Assembly: GCA_934635045.1 (NCBI GenBank) | Contig: CAKTZA010000006.1 | Location: forward strand, 1-64,000 | Length of the DNA: 64,000 bases | Direction of reading: 5' to 3' | DNA from: an uncultured Kiritimatiellota bacterium | Lineage (GTDB): Bacteria > Verrucomicrobiota > Kiritimatiellia > RFP12 > UBA1067 | The notes under the pieces: model-generated | The model's input: only the letters and a program-made list of their open reading frames with translations | Databases searched by the model: none | What the model was told of the DNA's origin: nothing | Part shown: piece after piece, positions 47,424 through 56,031 of the stretch | Position numbering within the stretch: position 1 is the stretch's first letter | Layout: the number at the start of each line of letters is the position of its first letter | Program-made: the position numbers and the translations under genes

Positions 47424-49957
47424 AGATTCGCCGAGCCGTCCCTCTCGACGGTGTAAAAGGAATAGACGAGGCGATTGCCGTCGATGCGGAGGACGCCAAA
47501 CATCGACCGGCCCGTGTCGGCCGAGGCGTCGTCGCCCACCTGCGCAAGGCGCGAGTTGACGTTGACCGCACCCGTCGCAACCTTCAGGTGCCGAAGCCGA
47601 TACGACTTCACGCCATCGGCCGCCGCATAGTCCTTGAGCTCGCCGACGCGGTGTCCGGCACAGCCCGCGCTCACGTAGTAGGTGCCGCGCGGGTTCACGT
47701 CGCAGACCACCCCTTCGATCTTGCGCGTCGTCGGCGCGGTCACGACCGCTGCCGCGTCGTCGTCCGTGAAGGTGAAGCCCGGCCCGTCCCAGCGGTACGG
47801 ACGTGTCTTCGAGTAGGTGTGGTCATGGGCCTGAAGGACGAGATCGACCTCGCCCGCCGCGCAGATCGCGCCGAGCCGCAACACGAGGTTCGAGGCGCAG
47901 ACGCTTTCGGCGAAATCCTTGCCGCGCATGTTGTCGCCGGTCGTGTAAGGCCCCGCATGCGTCATGACGACCGTCCATTTCGCCGTGTCGCGCGCCCGCG
48001 TCGCCGCGAGGTCGTCACGCAGCCAGTCGAGGACGCGCCCGTGCCGGTCTTCGCGCCAGGCGTAGTCGACCCACGGCAGCGTCGCGACGTGAACCGCGCC
48101 GAAGTCGAAGGAATGGCAGCCGACGTAGCCGCTGTTCGTGACGGCGAAGTTCTCCGCGACGACGTTGCTGTCGGCCTTGTAGGTGAAGTAGTCGTGGTTG
48201 CCGCTCGCATGCACCCACGGCACGCCGGGGAAGTGCGGCGTCGCAGAATCGGCGGCCATGCCCCACTGCAGGTAGCGCAGCTTCGCGGTCGCCGTGTTCG
48301 GCCCGGCGTTGTAGAGGTTGCTGTCGTAGAAGTCGCCGCCTTCGAGGATGAAGTCGATCGCGTCCGCACCGCCCGCGACGGCGGCCGCCGCGCGGCAGGA
48401 ATTCTCCCACATCGAGAACTTGCGCGCGTCCTTCGTCTGCGCGTCGTTCAGGTTGACAACCGTCACGCCGTCGTCGGGCGTGCCGACCGTGAAGCGTCCG
48501 TAGGCCCAGTGTCCCTCGCAGCCAAGCCGGTACGAGTAGACGCCGCCCGCCTTGAGGCCGTCCGCGACGGCGGTGTGGCGGCTCAGGGCCGGATCGTTCG
48601 CGCGGGTCGTCCGCGCTTGAATGACGCGCCCCCCGGACGCGAATCGCGCCGCGTCATCCGCACCGTAGTCGCCTTCGAGCAGCACGACCGCGCCCTGCGT
48701 GATGTCCTCCGACGTGTGCCACGCGAAGCCGCGCGTGTCGGGCCCCGCGAAGATCGAGAGCATGACCGCCCCCGGCTCGGCCCCGACGGCGTAGCGCGCC
48801 GCCGCCGTCTCCGTGCTGAGCGCGCGCGCCACGCCCCGGGCGGCGACGCGGAAGCCGAACTGCCGCTGCGTGGCGCCCGCGGCCTTCGCGAGGGCCGCAC
48901 GCGCCGCCGCGCGGAAGGGCGCCAGGCCGTAGTTGTAGGTGCACCAGTTGTCGCTCGACCCGCCGCGCAGGCACGTCGCGCCCGCGACGGACAGCGGATC
49001 GACGAGGGGCTTCACGCCGTAGCCGTCGTTCGCGACGATGCGGTCGCGGCAAATCTCGCCCGCGTTGCCGAGCATGTCGTAGAGGCCGTAGTTGTTCGGC
49101 AGCTTCGTGCCGACCGTCGTCACGGCACGGTCGCCGCCGTTGAAGAAGACCGCGAGCGCCGCCAGCGGCTCGTAGGTGATCTCCTTCATCTTCGCGCGAC
49201 CGTCCAGCGTGTAGTAGGTCAACTCCTTCGGCAGTTCCGTGCCGTCGTAAAGCCCCGTCGCCGTCCCCGCACGGCACGAGGCTTCCCACTGCGCCTCCGT
49301 CGGCAGGTCGAACGACCAGCCGTCGCCCACCTTGGACGCGAGCCGTCCCATGAAGCTCGTCGCCGTGACGGCGTTCGTCGCCTCGACCGTGCCGCGAATC
49401 TCCGCAACCGTGATCCTGTTGGCCGGCAGTCGGTCGCCCTCCGTGCCCCAGGCGTTCGCGCGCGCCGCATCGCCGCAGAGCTCCCACTGTTTCTGCGTCA
49501 GCTCGAAGACGCCGAGGTAGAAGTCCGTCAACGTGACGGCATGCGGGTCTTCGTAGCCGTAGGTCTTGATCTGGGCGGCAGAAGCGTTGAACCGCTCTTC
49601 CGGGAGGCGTCCCGGCTCGGTCGCGGGCGAACCCATCGTGAACGTCTGCGCGGGGATGTGGCGCAGCACGAGCTTGGTCGTCTTGTATTCGTCGGCGTTC
49701 ACGCCGAGCCACGCAACCGTGTCCGCGCCCGCGTCCCAGTACCGCCGCTTCCACGCGCCGTAGGGGCCGACGCCCTCGCGCGCCGTCGAGCCGCCCGTGA
49801 GGTCGCGTTCCGTCAGCGGTGTCACGAACCCGGCCTCGCCGCGCGCCTTCGTCAAGTCGAAGACGACGTAGAGAATCTCCTCGGACGCGAAATCAACCGC
49901 GCCGGCGATTCCGACGACGCACCCGACCAGCAAGCCAATCAGCAGCTTTTTCATCAT
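47393..49957 (-). CDS. Secreted SUMF1-fold protein fused to a metallophosphoesterase
   Basis: An 854-residue exported protein. After a signal peptide, residues about 20-400 are a SUMF1/FGE-like fold (T-F-T-M-G-S-P, L-P-T-E-A-Q-W-E, G-L-Y-D-M-L-G-N-A-G-E-I, C-L-R-G-G-S-S). A short beta domain leads into a calcineurin-type phosphoesterase from about 520: V-V-N-L-N-D, E-G-G-D-F-Y-D, S-G-N-H-D-Y-F, M-T-H-A-G and A-H-D-H-T-Y. All metal-binding blocks look present, so a secreted phosphatase is likely. It lacks the N-terminal LWPWS beta domain of its two neighbours. Start MMKKLLIG (49957/49954); it lies 11 bases after the next SUMF1 gene. Confidence 0.85.
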   Translation of the reverse strand: MMKKLLIGLLVGCVVGIAGAVDFASEEILYVVFDLTKARGEAGFVTPLTERDLTGGSTAREGVGPYGAWKRRYWDAGADTVAWLGVNADEYKTTKLVLRHIPAQTFTMGSPATEPGRLPEERFNASAAQIKTYGYEDPHAVTLTDFYLGVFELTQKQWELCGDAARANAWGTEGDRLPANRITVAEIRGTVEATNAVTATSFMGRLASKVGDGWSFDLPTEAQWEASCRAGTATGLYDGTELPKELTYYTLDGRAKMKEITYEPLAALAVFFNGGDRAVTTVGTKLPNNYGLYDMLGNAGEICRDRIVANDGYGVKPLVDPLSVAGATCLRGGSSDNWCTYNYGLAPFRAAARAALAKAAGATQRQFGFRVAARGVARALSTETAAARYAVGAEPGAVMLSIFAGPDTRGFAWHTSEDITQGAVVLLEGDYGADDAARFASGGRVIQARTTRANDPALSRHTAVADGLKAGGVYSYRLGCEGHWAYGRFTVGTPDDGVTVVNLNDAQTKDARKFSMWENSCRAAAAVAGGADAIDFILEGGDFYDSNLYNAGPNTATAKLRYLQWGMAADSATPHFPGVPWVHASGNHDYFTYKADSNVVAENFAVTNSGYVGCHSFDFGAVHVATLPWVDYAWREDRHGRVLDWLRDDLAATRARDTAKWTVVMTHAGPYTTGDNMRGKDFAESVCASNLVLRLGAICAAGEVDLVLQAHDHTYSKTRPYRWDGPGFTFTDDDAAAVVTAPTTRKIEGVVCDVNPRGTYYVSAGCAGHRVGELKDYAAADGVKSYRLRHLKVATGAVNVNSRLAQVGDDASADTGRSMFGVLRIDGNRLVYSFYTVERDGSANLYDAFGIVKE

Positions 49958-49968
49958 CCGTCCCCCGT

Positions 49969-52041
49969 TCAGCGGATGAGCAGCAGCGTTCCGGCCGGAC
50001 GCGCCGTCAGCGTGACGTCGGTCGTGTCCGTCGGCGTGACGAGCGAGAGCGTACGCGACATGCCGTAGGAAACGGCCAGGTCGTACCAGCCGGGAACGGC
50101 AATCGCCTGCGCCGCGCCGTCCACCGTCAGGGAGGTGATGTCCTCGCGCAACAGCGGCACGGTCGCGTGCTCGGCGCCGTGAATCCGCATCCACCGTCGA
50201 TTCGCCGCGCCGTTGGCGTAGACGTGCGTCGTGCCGCTTGCCCCCACGCCGCGCACGACGCCGATGCCAGTCGCGACAAGTTCAGTCCCGGCGAGCGGCG
50301 CGCCGTCCTTCTCGAACGCGAGCGTCAGCGTATAGGCTCGCTCGTTCGTCTCGTCCGTGGGCGCGGACACCGTCCAGACATACGACGTCACGCCCGCTGC
50401 GAACGTCAATTCCTGCGACGTGCGGGCGGACGCCAGCGTCAGGCGCGCCGTCGCCGCGTCGTCCGGCAATTCCCAGGCGAGCGTGACCGCGCCGCCGCCG
50501 AGCGTCCGCCCGAGGAGCGTCGTGCCGGCGCCCGTGTCGACGCGACACGCGGACGACGCCACCACCGCCGGAGCGTCCGAAGCCGGCGCTTCGGCGACCG
50601 CCGGCGCCGTCATTTGGACGCGGAAGCCGAACTGCCGCGCCGCGATGCTGGCTGCCGGAAGCGTCTGGCGCGCCGCCGCGCGCAGCGGCGCGAGGCCGTA
50701 GTTGTAGGTGTTCCAGTTGTCGCTCGCCCCGCCGCGCAGGCAGACGCCGCCCTTCGCCGTCAGCGGGTCCGTCGCCGCCGCCGCGCCCAGGCCCTTGTTC
50801 GCCTCGATGCGGTCGCGGCAGATCTCGCCCGCGTTGCCGAGCATGTCGTAAAGCCCGTAGTTGTTCGGCAACTTCGTGCCGACCGTCGTGACGGGGACGT
50901 TCTTCTGTCCGTTGAAGAAGATTGCGAGGTTTGCCAGCGGCTCGTAGACGATCTCCCTCATGTCTGAGCGGTCGCCCAGCGTGTAGTAGGCAATATCCGC
51001 CGGCAGGTCTGTGCCGTCGTAGAGCCCCGTCGCCGTCCCCGCGCGGCACGCGGCCTCCCATTGCGCCTCCGTCGGCAGGTCGAACGACCAGCCGTCGCCG
51101 ACAAGCGCCGCGAGCTTGCCCATGAAGCTGTCGGCCCCCACCGCGTCCGTCGGCGTATCCGATCCGCGAATCTCCGCGACCGTAATCGTGTTGGCCGGAA
51201 CGGCATCACCCTTCGTGCCCCAGCCTTTCGCACGATTCGCATCGCCGCAGAGTTCCCACTGCTTCTGCGTCAGCTCGAAGACGCCGAGGTAGTAGCCCGA
51301 CAGCGTGACCGCGTGCGCATCTTCGAGGCCATAGGAGGTCTTCTGGTTTGCGTAACCGTTGTAGCCTTCGTTCGGGAGCCGTCCCGGCTCTGTCGCCGGA
51401 GAGCCCATCGCGAACGTCTGCGCGGGGATGTGGCGGAAGACGAGCTTCGTCGTCTTGCACGTCTCGTCTTCCGCAACGCCGAGCCACGCGACCGTGTCGA
51501 CACCCGAATCCCAGCATTGCCGCTTCCACGCGCCGTAAGGCCCGACGCCCTCGCGCGCCGTCGAGCCGCCCGTGAGGTCCGACTCCGTGAGGACGGTCTC
51601 AAAGCCTTCCGCGCCCGCCGTCTTCGTCAGGTCGAAAACGACATAGAGGACGCACGCCGAATTGTAATCGAGCGTCGCGTCCACGTACGCAATGCCAAGG
51701 CGAAAGTCCTTCAGCGTGCCGCGTCCGGCGAGGCCGGGGACTTTCGTCGGATCGATCTTGATGCGCTTGCGTCCGACGGACGAAATCACCGTGTCGCCCG
51801 TTGCCGCCGACAGCGGAATGTCGCAGAGGAACGTCTCGCCGTCGTAAGCCGCGAGCGTCGCCGTCGCGCCGGGCGCCGTCACCGAGCCCGAAACCGTGAA
51901 CTCGGCCACGATCTGCCCCGACCACGGCCACAGCTGGCGAAGCGCAAAATCCGCCGTCTCGACGACCGGCGCGGCCGACGCGGCAATGACCGAGACGAAC
52001 AGGCCGCAGGCTGCGGCACAGGTTTTCAACGTGTTCTTCAT
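49969..52041 (-). CDS. Secreted SUMF1-fold protein B with C-terminal Ig-like domains
   Basis: A 690-residue exported protein. Residues about 25-135 are a beta domain (F-A-L-R-Q-L-W-P-W-S-G-Q-I-V-A-E-F) nearly identical in pattern to that of the gene at 52082-53560. A SUMF1 fold follows (H-I-P-A-Q-T-F-A-M-G-S-P, T-E-A-Q-W-E-A-A-C-R-A, N-N-Y-G-L-Y-D-M-L-G-N-A-G-E). About 220 extra residues after Q-F-G-F-R-V carry Ig-like strands and end L-L-L-I-R. The site that holds the FGE cysteines has C-L-R-G-G-A-S-D-N-W-N-T-Y-N instead. Start ATG 52041 has AAAGGA 8 bases upstream; 52050 is an alternative. Confidence 0.82.
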   Translation of the reverse strand: MKNTLKTCAAACGLFVSVIAASAAPVVETADFALRQLWPWSGQIVAEFTVSGSVTAPGATATLAAYDGETFLCDIPLSAATGDTVISSVGRKRIKIDPTKVPGLAGRGTLKDFRLGIAYVDATLDYNSACVLYVVFDLTKTAGAEGFETVLTESDLTGGSTAREGVGPYGAWKRQCWDSGVDTVAWLGVAEDETCKTTKLVFRHIPAQTFAMGSPATEPGRLPNEGYNGYANQKTSYGLEDAHAVTLSGYYLGVFELTQKQWELCGDANRAKGWGTKGDAVPANTITVAEIRGSDTPTDAVGADSFMGKLAALVGDGWSFDLPTEAQWEAACRAGTATGLYDGTDLPADIAYYTLGDRSDMREIVYEPLANLAIFFNGQKNVPVTTVGTKLPNNYGLYDMLGNAGEICRDRIEANKGLGAAAATDPLTAKGGVCLRGGASDNWNTYNYGLAPLRAAARQTLPAASIAARQFGFRVQMTAPAVAEAPASDAPAVVASSACRVDTGAGTTLLGRTLGGGAVTLAWELPDDAATARLTLASARTSQELTFAAGVTSYVWTVSAPTDETNERAYTLTLAFEKDGAPLAGTELVATGIGVVRGVGASGTTHVYANGAANRRWMRIHGAEHATVPLLREDITSLTVDGAAQAIAVPGWYDLAVSYGMSRTLSLVTPTDTTDVTLTARPAGTLLLIR

Positions 52042-52081
52042 TTTCGTCATCCTTTCTCTCGTTCAAGTTCTCTTCAGCCGG

Positions 52082-53560
52082 TCACCTCGCCACGGGCGTC
52101 ATCAGGACGCGGAAGCCGAACTGCCGCGCCGCGACATCCGCATCCTTCGTGATGACCGCGCGCGCCGCCGCGCGCAGCGGCGCGAGGCCATAGTTGTAGG
52201 TGACGTAGTTGTCGCATGTGCCTCCGCGCAGGCAGACGCCGCCCTTCGCCGTCAGCGGGTCCGTTGTCGCCGCCGCGCCCAGGCCCTTGTTCGTCTCGAT
52301 GCGGTCACGGCAAATCTCGCCCGCGTTGCCGAGCATGTCGTAAAGCCCGTAGTTGTTCGGCAGCTTCGTGCCGACCGTCTGCACGGCGACATCCTTGCCG
52401 TAGACCGCCAGCGCGGACAGCGGCTCGTAGGTGATGTTCGCCTCCTTCATGCTCGTAGCCGACCCCTTCGTGTAGTAGGCGAGATCCGTCGGCAGTTCCG
52501 TGCCGTCGTAGAGCCCCGTCGCCGTCCCCGCGCGGCACGCGGCCTCCCACTGCGCCTCCGTCGGCAGGTCGAACGACCAGCCGTCGCCGACAAGCGCCGC
52601 GAGCTTGCCCATGAAGCTGTCGGCCCCCACCGCGTCCGTCGGCGTATTCGATCCGCGAATCTCGGTTGCGCTGATTTTGTTGGCCGGAACGGCCTCGCCT
52701 GTCGTGCCCCAGCCGTTTGCGCGCGCCGCATTGCCGCAGAGTTCCCACTGCTTCTGCGTCAGCTCGAAGACGCCGAGGTAGTAGCCCGACAGCGTGACCG
52801 CGTGGACGTCTTCGAGGCCGAACGTCTTCACCTGACATGCCGTGCTGCCGCTGACGTTGTAGTCGTTGTAGTTCGCGTTCGGGAGATGTCCCGGCTCCGT
52901 CGCGGGCGAACCCATCGTAAACGTCTGCGCGGGGATGTGGCGAAAGACGAGCTTCGTCGTCTTGTAGACGTCGTTCGTGACGTCGAGCCACGCAACCGTG
53001 TCCGCGCCCGCACGCCAGTACTGCCGCTTCCACGCGCCGTAGGGGCCGATGCCTTCCCGCGCCGTCGAGCCGCCCGTGAGGTCGCTCTCCGTCAGCGCCG
53101 CCACGAAGCCCGCGTCGCCCGCCGTCTTTTCGAGGTCAAAGACGACATAGAGGACGCCCGCCGACGCGAAGTCGAGCGTACCGTCTGTGTAGCTCACCGC
53201 AAGCCGGAAGTTTTCGATGCGTTTGCGTGTGGCGAGCGCAGGGATTCTCGTGGGATCGATCGTGATGCGCTTAAGGCCCGTCGTGCGGATCACCGTGTCG
53301 CCCGTCGTCGCGTCATGCGGAATGTCGCAGAGGTAGGTGTCGCCGTCGTAGGCTTTCAGTGTCGCCGTCGCGCCGGGCGCCGTGACCGAACCTGTCGTCA
53401 CGAATTCCGCGACGATCTTCTCCGACCACGGCCACAGCTGGCGGACGACGAAGTTCTCCGCATCGACCGTCACGGCGGCGTGAGCGGACAACCCAAGGCC
53501 CAGCAGCAGTGCGCCACCGAGGCCAACGACAGTTCTTCTTGTGCGTGTGTTCTGTTTCAT
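52082..53560 (-). CDS. Secreted SUMF1-fold protein C
   Basis: A 492-residue exported protein, first of the three-gene tandem. A signal peptide (V-V-G-L-G-G-A-L-L-L-G-L-G-L-S-A-H-A) precedes the beta domain F-V-V-R-Q-L-W-P-W-S-E-K-I-V-A-E-F, then a SUMF1 fold that is close to identical over long stretches to the next gene (D-L-T-G-G-S-T-A-R-E-G, E-L-T-Q-K-Q-W-E-L-C-G, S-F-M-G-K-L-A-A-L-V-G-D-G-W-S). It ends shortly after Q-F-G-F-R-V. No FGE-type cysteine pair is seen. Start 53560 has AAGGA upstream. It probably arose by recent duplication. Confidence 0.84.
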   Translation of the reverse strand: MKQNTRTRRTVVGLGGALLLGLGLSAHAAVTVDAENFVVRQLWPWSEKIVAEFVTTGSVTAPGATATLKAYDGDTYLCDIPHDATTGDTVIRTTGLKRITIDPTRIPALATRKRIENFRLAVSYTDGTLDFASAGVLYVVFDLEKTAGDAGFVAALTESDLTGGSTAREGIGPYGAWKRQYWRAGADTVAWLDVTNDVYKTTKLVFRHIPAQTFTMGSPATEPGHLPNANYNDYNVSGSTACQVKTFGLEDVHAVTLSGYYLGVFELTQKQWELCGNAARANGWGTTGEAVPANKISATEIRGSNTPTDAVGADSFMGKLAALVGDGWSFDLPTEAQWEAACRAGTATGLYDGTELPTDLAYYTKGSATSMKEANITYEPLSALAVYGKDVAVQTVGTKLPNNYGLYDMLGNAGEICRDRIETNKGLGAAATTDPLTAKGGVCLRGGTCDNYVTYNYGLAPLRAAARAVITKDADVAARQFGFRVLMTPVAR

Positions 53561-53623
53561 TTCGCGTGTTCCTTGTTGTTCTGGCTTGCGCCATGTGAGG
53601 ACAATGATTTCAGACAACTGGGT

Positions 53624-53655
53624 AATATAGCCGATTCCCGCGCCGAAAAGTGCAA
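53624..53655 (-). promoter_or_regulatory. Candidate promoter of the SUMF1 tandem
   Basis: TATATT (minus 53629-53624) with TTGCAC (53655-53650) 20 bp upstream; the spacing is long. The same TTGCAC/TATATT pair occurs before the gene at 1-152 with 18 bp. The leader to ATG 53560 would be about 57 nt. Confidence 0.4.
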
Positions 53656-53668
53656 CGCCACGAAACGA

Positions 53669-53683
53669 ATTTTGGTACAAAAT
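53669..53683. repeat. Inverted repeat upstream of the SUMF1 promoter
   Basis: ATTTTG-GTA-CAAAAT, a perfect 6-bp inverted repeat around 3 bases, about 14 bp upstream of the candidate -35 box and downstream of the xseA stop (53731). It may be an operator. It is too short and lacks a U-run for a terminator. Confidence 0.45.
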
Positions 53684-53730
53684 GCGAAACAGCCGATGGC
53701 TTCTCCGTGCCACGGCGACCTCTGCATCCG

Positions 53731-54939
53731 TCAGGCGACGACCGATGTCGCGCGGCCCTTCGCGAAGCGCGTGACGAGCCGGTCGCCCGCCTTCAGCGCG
53801 GCGGCGTCCTTGACGACCGAGCCGTCCGCCGCCGTCGTCAGCGAGTAGCCGCGTTCCAGGACGCCATACGGCGAATAGGCCGTAAGCTTCGCCTCGGCCT
53901 TCTCGAAGCGCGCGACGGCGCGCTGAAGGCCGAGCGCCAGCGCGGGCCGGAAGCGCGGCGCCAGCGCGCCGAGCCGATGCTCGGCGCGGGCGCGCGCGAG
54001 CGCCAGCGACGCGCCGAGGCCGTCCGACAGCTGATCGACGCGCTGGGCGTAGAACTCGCCGCGTCCGCGCAGCGCGTGCGCGAGCTGTCCGCCGAACGTC
54101 GCGAGCTGCGCCTGCAGGTCGGCAAGGACGGGCACGGCGATCTCCGCCGCGATCGAGGGCGTGCCGGCGCGGATGTCCGCCGCGAAGTCGCAGAGCGTGA
54201 AGTCCGTCTCGTGCCCGACCGCGCTGATCGTCGGGATCTGCGACGCGGCGACCGCGCGCACGAGGCTTTCGTCGTTGAAGCAGAAGAGGTCCTCGAACGA
54301 GCCGCCGCCGCGCGCGACGATGAGAAGGTCGGCGCGCCAGTCTGCCGCCGCGTTGAAGTAGGCGAGCCCGGCAATGACCGTCGGCGGCGCGGCCTCGCCC
54401 TGGACGAGGCACGGGAAGAGCCGGATCTCGAGGTTCGGGAACCGCCGCGTCAGCACCGTGCACATGTCGTGGATGACCGCGCCCGCCTCGCTTGTCACGA
54501 TGCCGATGCGGCGCGGCATCCGGGGCAGCGGACGCTTCCGCGCGGCGTCGAACAGCCCTTCCTTCGTCAGCTTCTCCTTGAGCGCGAGATACTGCTGCAT
54601 CAGGTTGCCGACGCCCGCGAGCTTCGCGGAGAGGACGGTGATCTGGTAGCTGCCGCGCGGGCCGTAGACGGACACGTTGCCGAAGACGGAAACCTTCGCG
54701 CCGTCCTTCAGGCCGTCCCGCACGGCCAGCCGCTCGAACGAGCTCTTGAACAGGACGGCCGAGATCTGCGCGCCCGCGTCCTTCAGCGTGAAGTAGCAGT
54801 GGCCGGACGGATAGCGCCGCCAGCCGCTGATCTCGCCGTCCACGATGATGCGCGCGAACGGCTTTTCGAGCGCCGCGCGAATCCCCTCGGTCAGGGAGGT
54901 GACGGTGTAATGCGGATAGCTCTTGGCTTCTGTGCTCAT
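53731..54939 (-). CDS. xseA: Exodeoxyribonuclease VII large subunit
   Basis: XseA (402 residues) is the catalytic large subunit of exonuclease VII, which degrades single-stranded DNA with XseB. An N-terminal OB fold (I-I-V-D-G-E-I-S-G-W, H-C-Y-F-T-L-K-D) is followed by the catalytic domain with R-I-G-I-V-T-S-E-A-G-A-V-I-H-D, R-G-G-G-S-F-E-D-L-F-C-F-N-D and S-A-V-G-H-E-T-D-F-T-L-C-D. A coiled-coil segment and a short C-terminal domain (L-E-R-G-Y-S-L-T) complete it. It lies after the rplO terminator, where most bacteria have secY. No xseB is in the window. Confidence 0.95.
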   Translation of the reverse strand: MSTEAKSYPHYTVTSLTEGIRAALEKPFARIIVDGEISGWRRYPSGHCYFTLKDAGAQISAVLFKSSFERLAVRDGLKDGAKVSVFGNVSVYGPRGSYQITVLSAKLAGVGNLMQQYLALKEKLTKEGLFDAARKRPLPRMPRRIGIVTSEAGAVIHDMCTVLTRRFPNLEIRLFPCLVQGEAAPPTVIAGLAYFNAAADWRADLLIVARGGGSFEDLFCFNDESLVRAVAASQIPTISAVGHETDFTLCDFAADIRAGTPSIAAEIAVPVLADLQAQLATFGGQLAHALRGRGEFYAQRVDQLSDGLGASLALARARAEHRLGALAPRFRPALALGLQRAVARFEKAEAKLTAYSPYGVLERGYSLTTAADGSVVKDAAALKAGDRLVTRFAKGRATSVVA

Positions 54940-55000
54940 GATGGCGCGAAATCCTGTCCGGCTGCCCTTTCTTTTCGGGGCCTGAGCCTAACGAAAGAGA

Positions 55001-55029
55001 CGCGCAGCCGGATTGATCTCGGCTGCGCG
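55001..55029 (-). terminator. Terminator after rplO
   Basis: GGCTGCGCG and CGCGCAGCC form a perfect 9-bp GC-rich stem around an 11-base loop, followed on the minus strand by TCTTTCGTT. It lies 25 bases after the rplO stop and before xseA. It probably ends or attenuates the ribosomal operon here. Confidence 0.65.
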
Positions 55030-55053
55030 CCCCTTTTCGCCTGCGACGAGAAC

Positions 55054-55491
55054 TTAGGCGACCGTGCCGCCCGCCTTCTCGATCTTCGCCTTCGCGGCGG
55101 CCGAGCAGGGGACCTTCACGGTGAACTTCTTCGTGAGCTCGCCCGTGCCGAGGATCTTGATCTTCGGCTGCTTGTTGTCCGAGAAGCCCGCCTTGGCGAG
55201 CGTCTCGACCGTGATCTCCGCACCCGCCTCGAACTTCTTCTCGAGGTCGGACACGTTGACGGCGAGCGCCTTCGCGTTGAACGCGGCGTTGTTGAAGCCG
55301 CGCTTCGGCAGACGGCGGACGAGCGGCATCTGGCCGCCCTCGAACACGAGCTTGTGCTTGTGGCCCTTGCGCGACTGCTGGCCCTTCTGGCCCTTGCCGC
55401 AGGTCTTGCCCAGGCCCGAGCCGCAGCCGCGGCCGACGCGCTTCCGGCGCTGACGCGCGCCGGGGGTGTTCGTAAGAGAGTTGAGTTCCAT
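55054..55491 (-). CDS. rplO: 50S ribosomal protein L15
   Basis: A 145-residue 23S rRNA-binding protein of the large subunit. The glycine-rich N terminus R-K-R-V-G-R-G-C-G-S-G-L-G-K-T and K-G-Q-K-G-Q-Q-S-R is the L15 signature; F-E-G-G-Q-M-P-L-V-R-R-L-P follows. It is the last ribosomal gene in the run. rpmD (L30), which usually lies before it, is absent; the gap holds a purine linker. Confidence 0.97.
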   Translation of the reverse strand: MELNSLTNTPGARQRRKRVGRGCGSGLGKTCGKGQKGQQSRKGHKHKLVFEGGQMPLVRRLPKRGFNNAAFNAKALAVNVSDLEKKFEAGAEITVETLAKAGFSDNKQPKIKILGTGELTKKFTVKVPCSAAAKAKIEKAGGTVA

Positions 55492-55539
55492 ACCTCTTCC
55501 TTCTTCCTTCTTACTTTTTTTCCTTCTAACCTTTTTCCC
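55492..55539 (-). repeat. Purine-only intercistronic linker, copy 3
   Basis: The gap between rpsE and rplO is almost all A and G on the coding strand. It begins TAAGG at the rpsE stop and ends GGAAGAGGT directly before the rplO ATG, the same end as the etfB-etfA linker. The AAGTAAGAAGGAA core is shared with that linker. Confidence 0.6.
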
Positions 55540-56028
55540 TTACGCCCGAACCGCCGCGATCTCCTCGGCGCTGCGGAGCTTCGAGAGCGCGTTCAGCGTG
55601 GCCTTGACCACGTTGAGGCGGTTCTTCGAGCCGAGCGACTTGCCGACCGCATCGCGGATGCCGGCCGCCTCGAGGACGGGGCGCATGCCGCCGCCGACGA
55701 TGAGGCCCGTGCCCTCTTCGGCCGGCTTCAGGATGACGCGACCGCCGTCGCAGACGCCTTCGACGTCGTGCGGGATGGTCTTGCCCTTCATGACGACCTT
55801 GCGCATGTCCTTGCGCGCGGCCTCGCCGCCCTTGCGGATCGCGTCCGCGACCTCGTTGGCCTTGCCGAAGCCGACGCCGACCTTGCCCTCCTTGTCACCG
55901 ACGACGATGACGGCGGAAAAGCTCATGCGGCGACCGCCCTTGACGGTCTTGGCGCAGCGGTTGATGAAGACGGTGTGCTCGTCGAGCGCGTCGTCCTGCT
56001 CCTGACGCTTGTCACGATTGAATGCCAT
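55540..56028 (-). CDS. rpsE: 30S ribosomal protein S5
   Basis: A 162-residue small-subunit protein with a role in decoding fidelity and mRNA unwinding. The double-stranded RNA-binding-like N-terminal domain shows R-C-A-K-T-V-K-G-G-R-R-M-S-F-S-A and G-V-G-F-G-K-A-N-E-V; the C-terminal domain has G-G-G-M-R-P-V-L-E-A-A-G and N-V-V-K-A-T. It starts 3 bases after rplR. Confidence 0.97.
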   Translation of the reverse strand: MAFNRDKRQEQDDALDEHTVFINRCAKTVKGGRRMSFSAVIVVGDKEGKVGVGFGKANEVADAIRKGGEAARKDMRKVVMKGKTIPHDVEGVCDGGRVILKPAEEGTGLIVGGGMRPVLEAAGIRDAVGKSLGSKNRLNVVKATLNALSKLRSAEEIAAVRA

Positions 56029-56031
56029 GGC

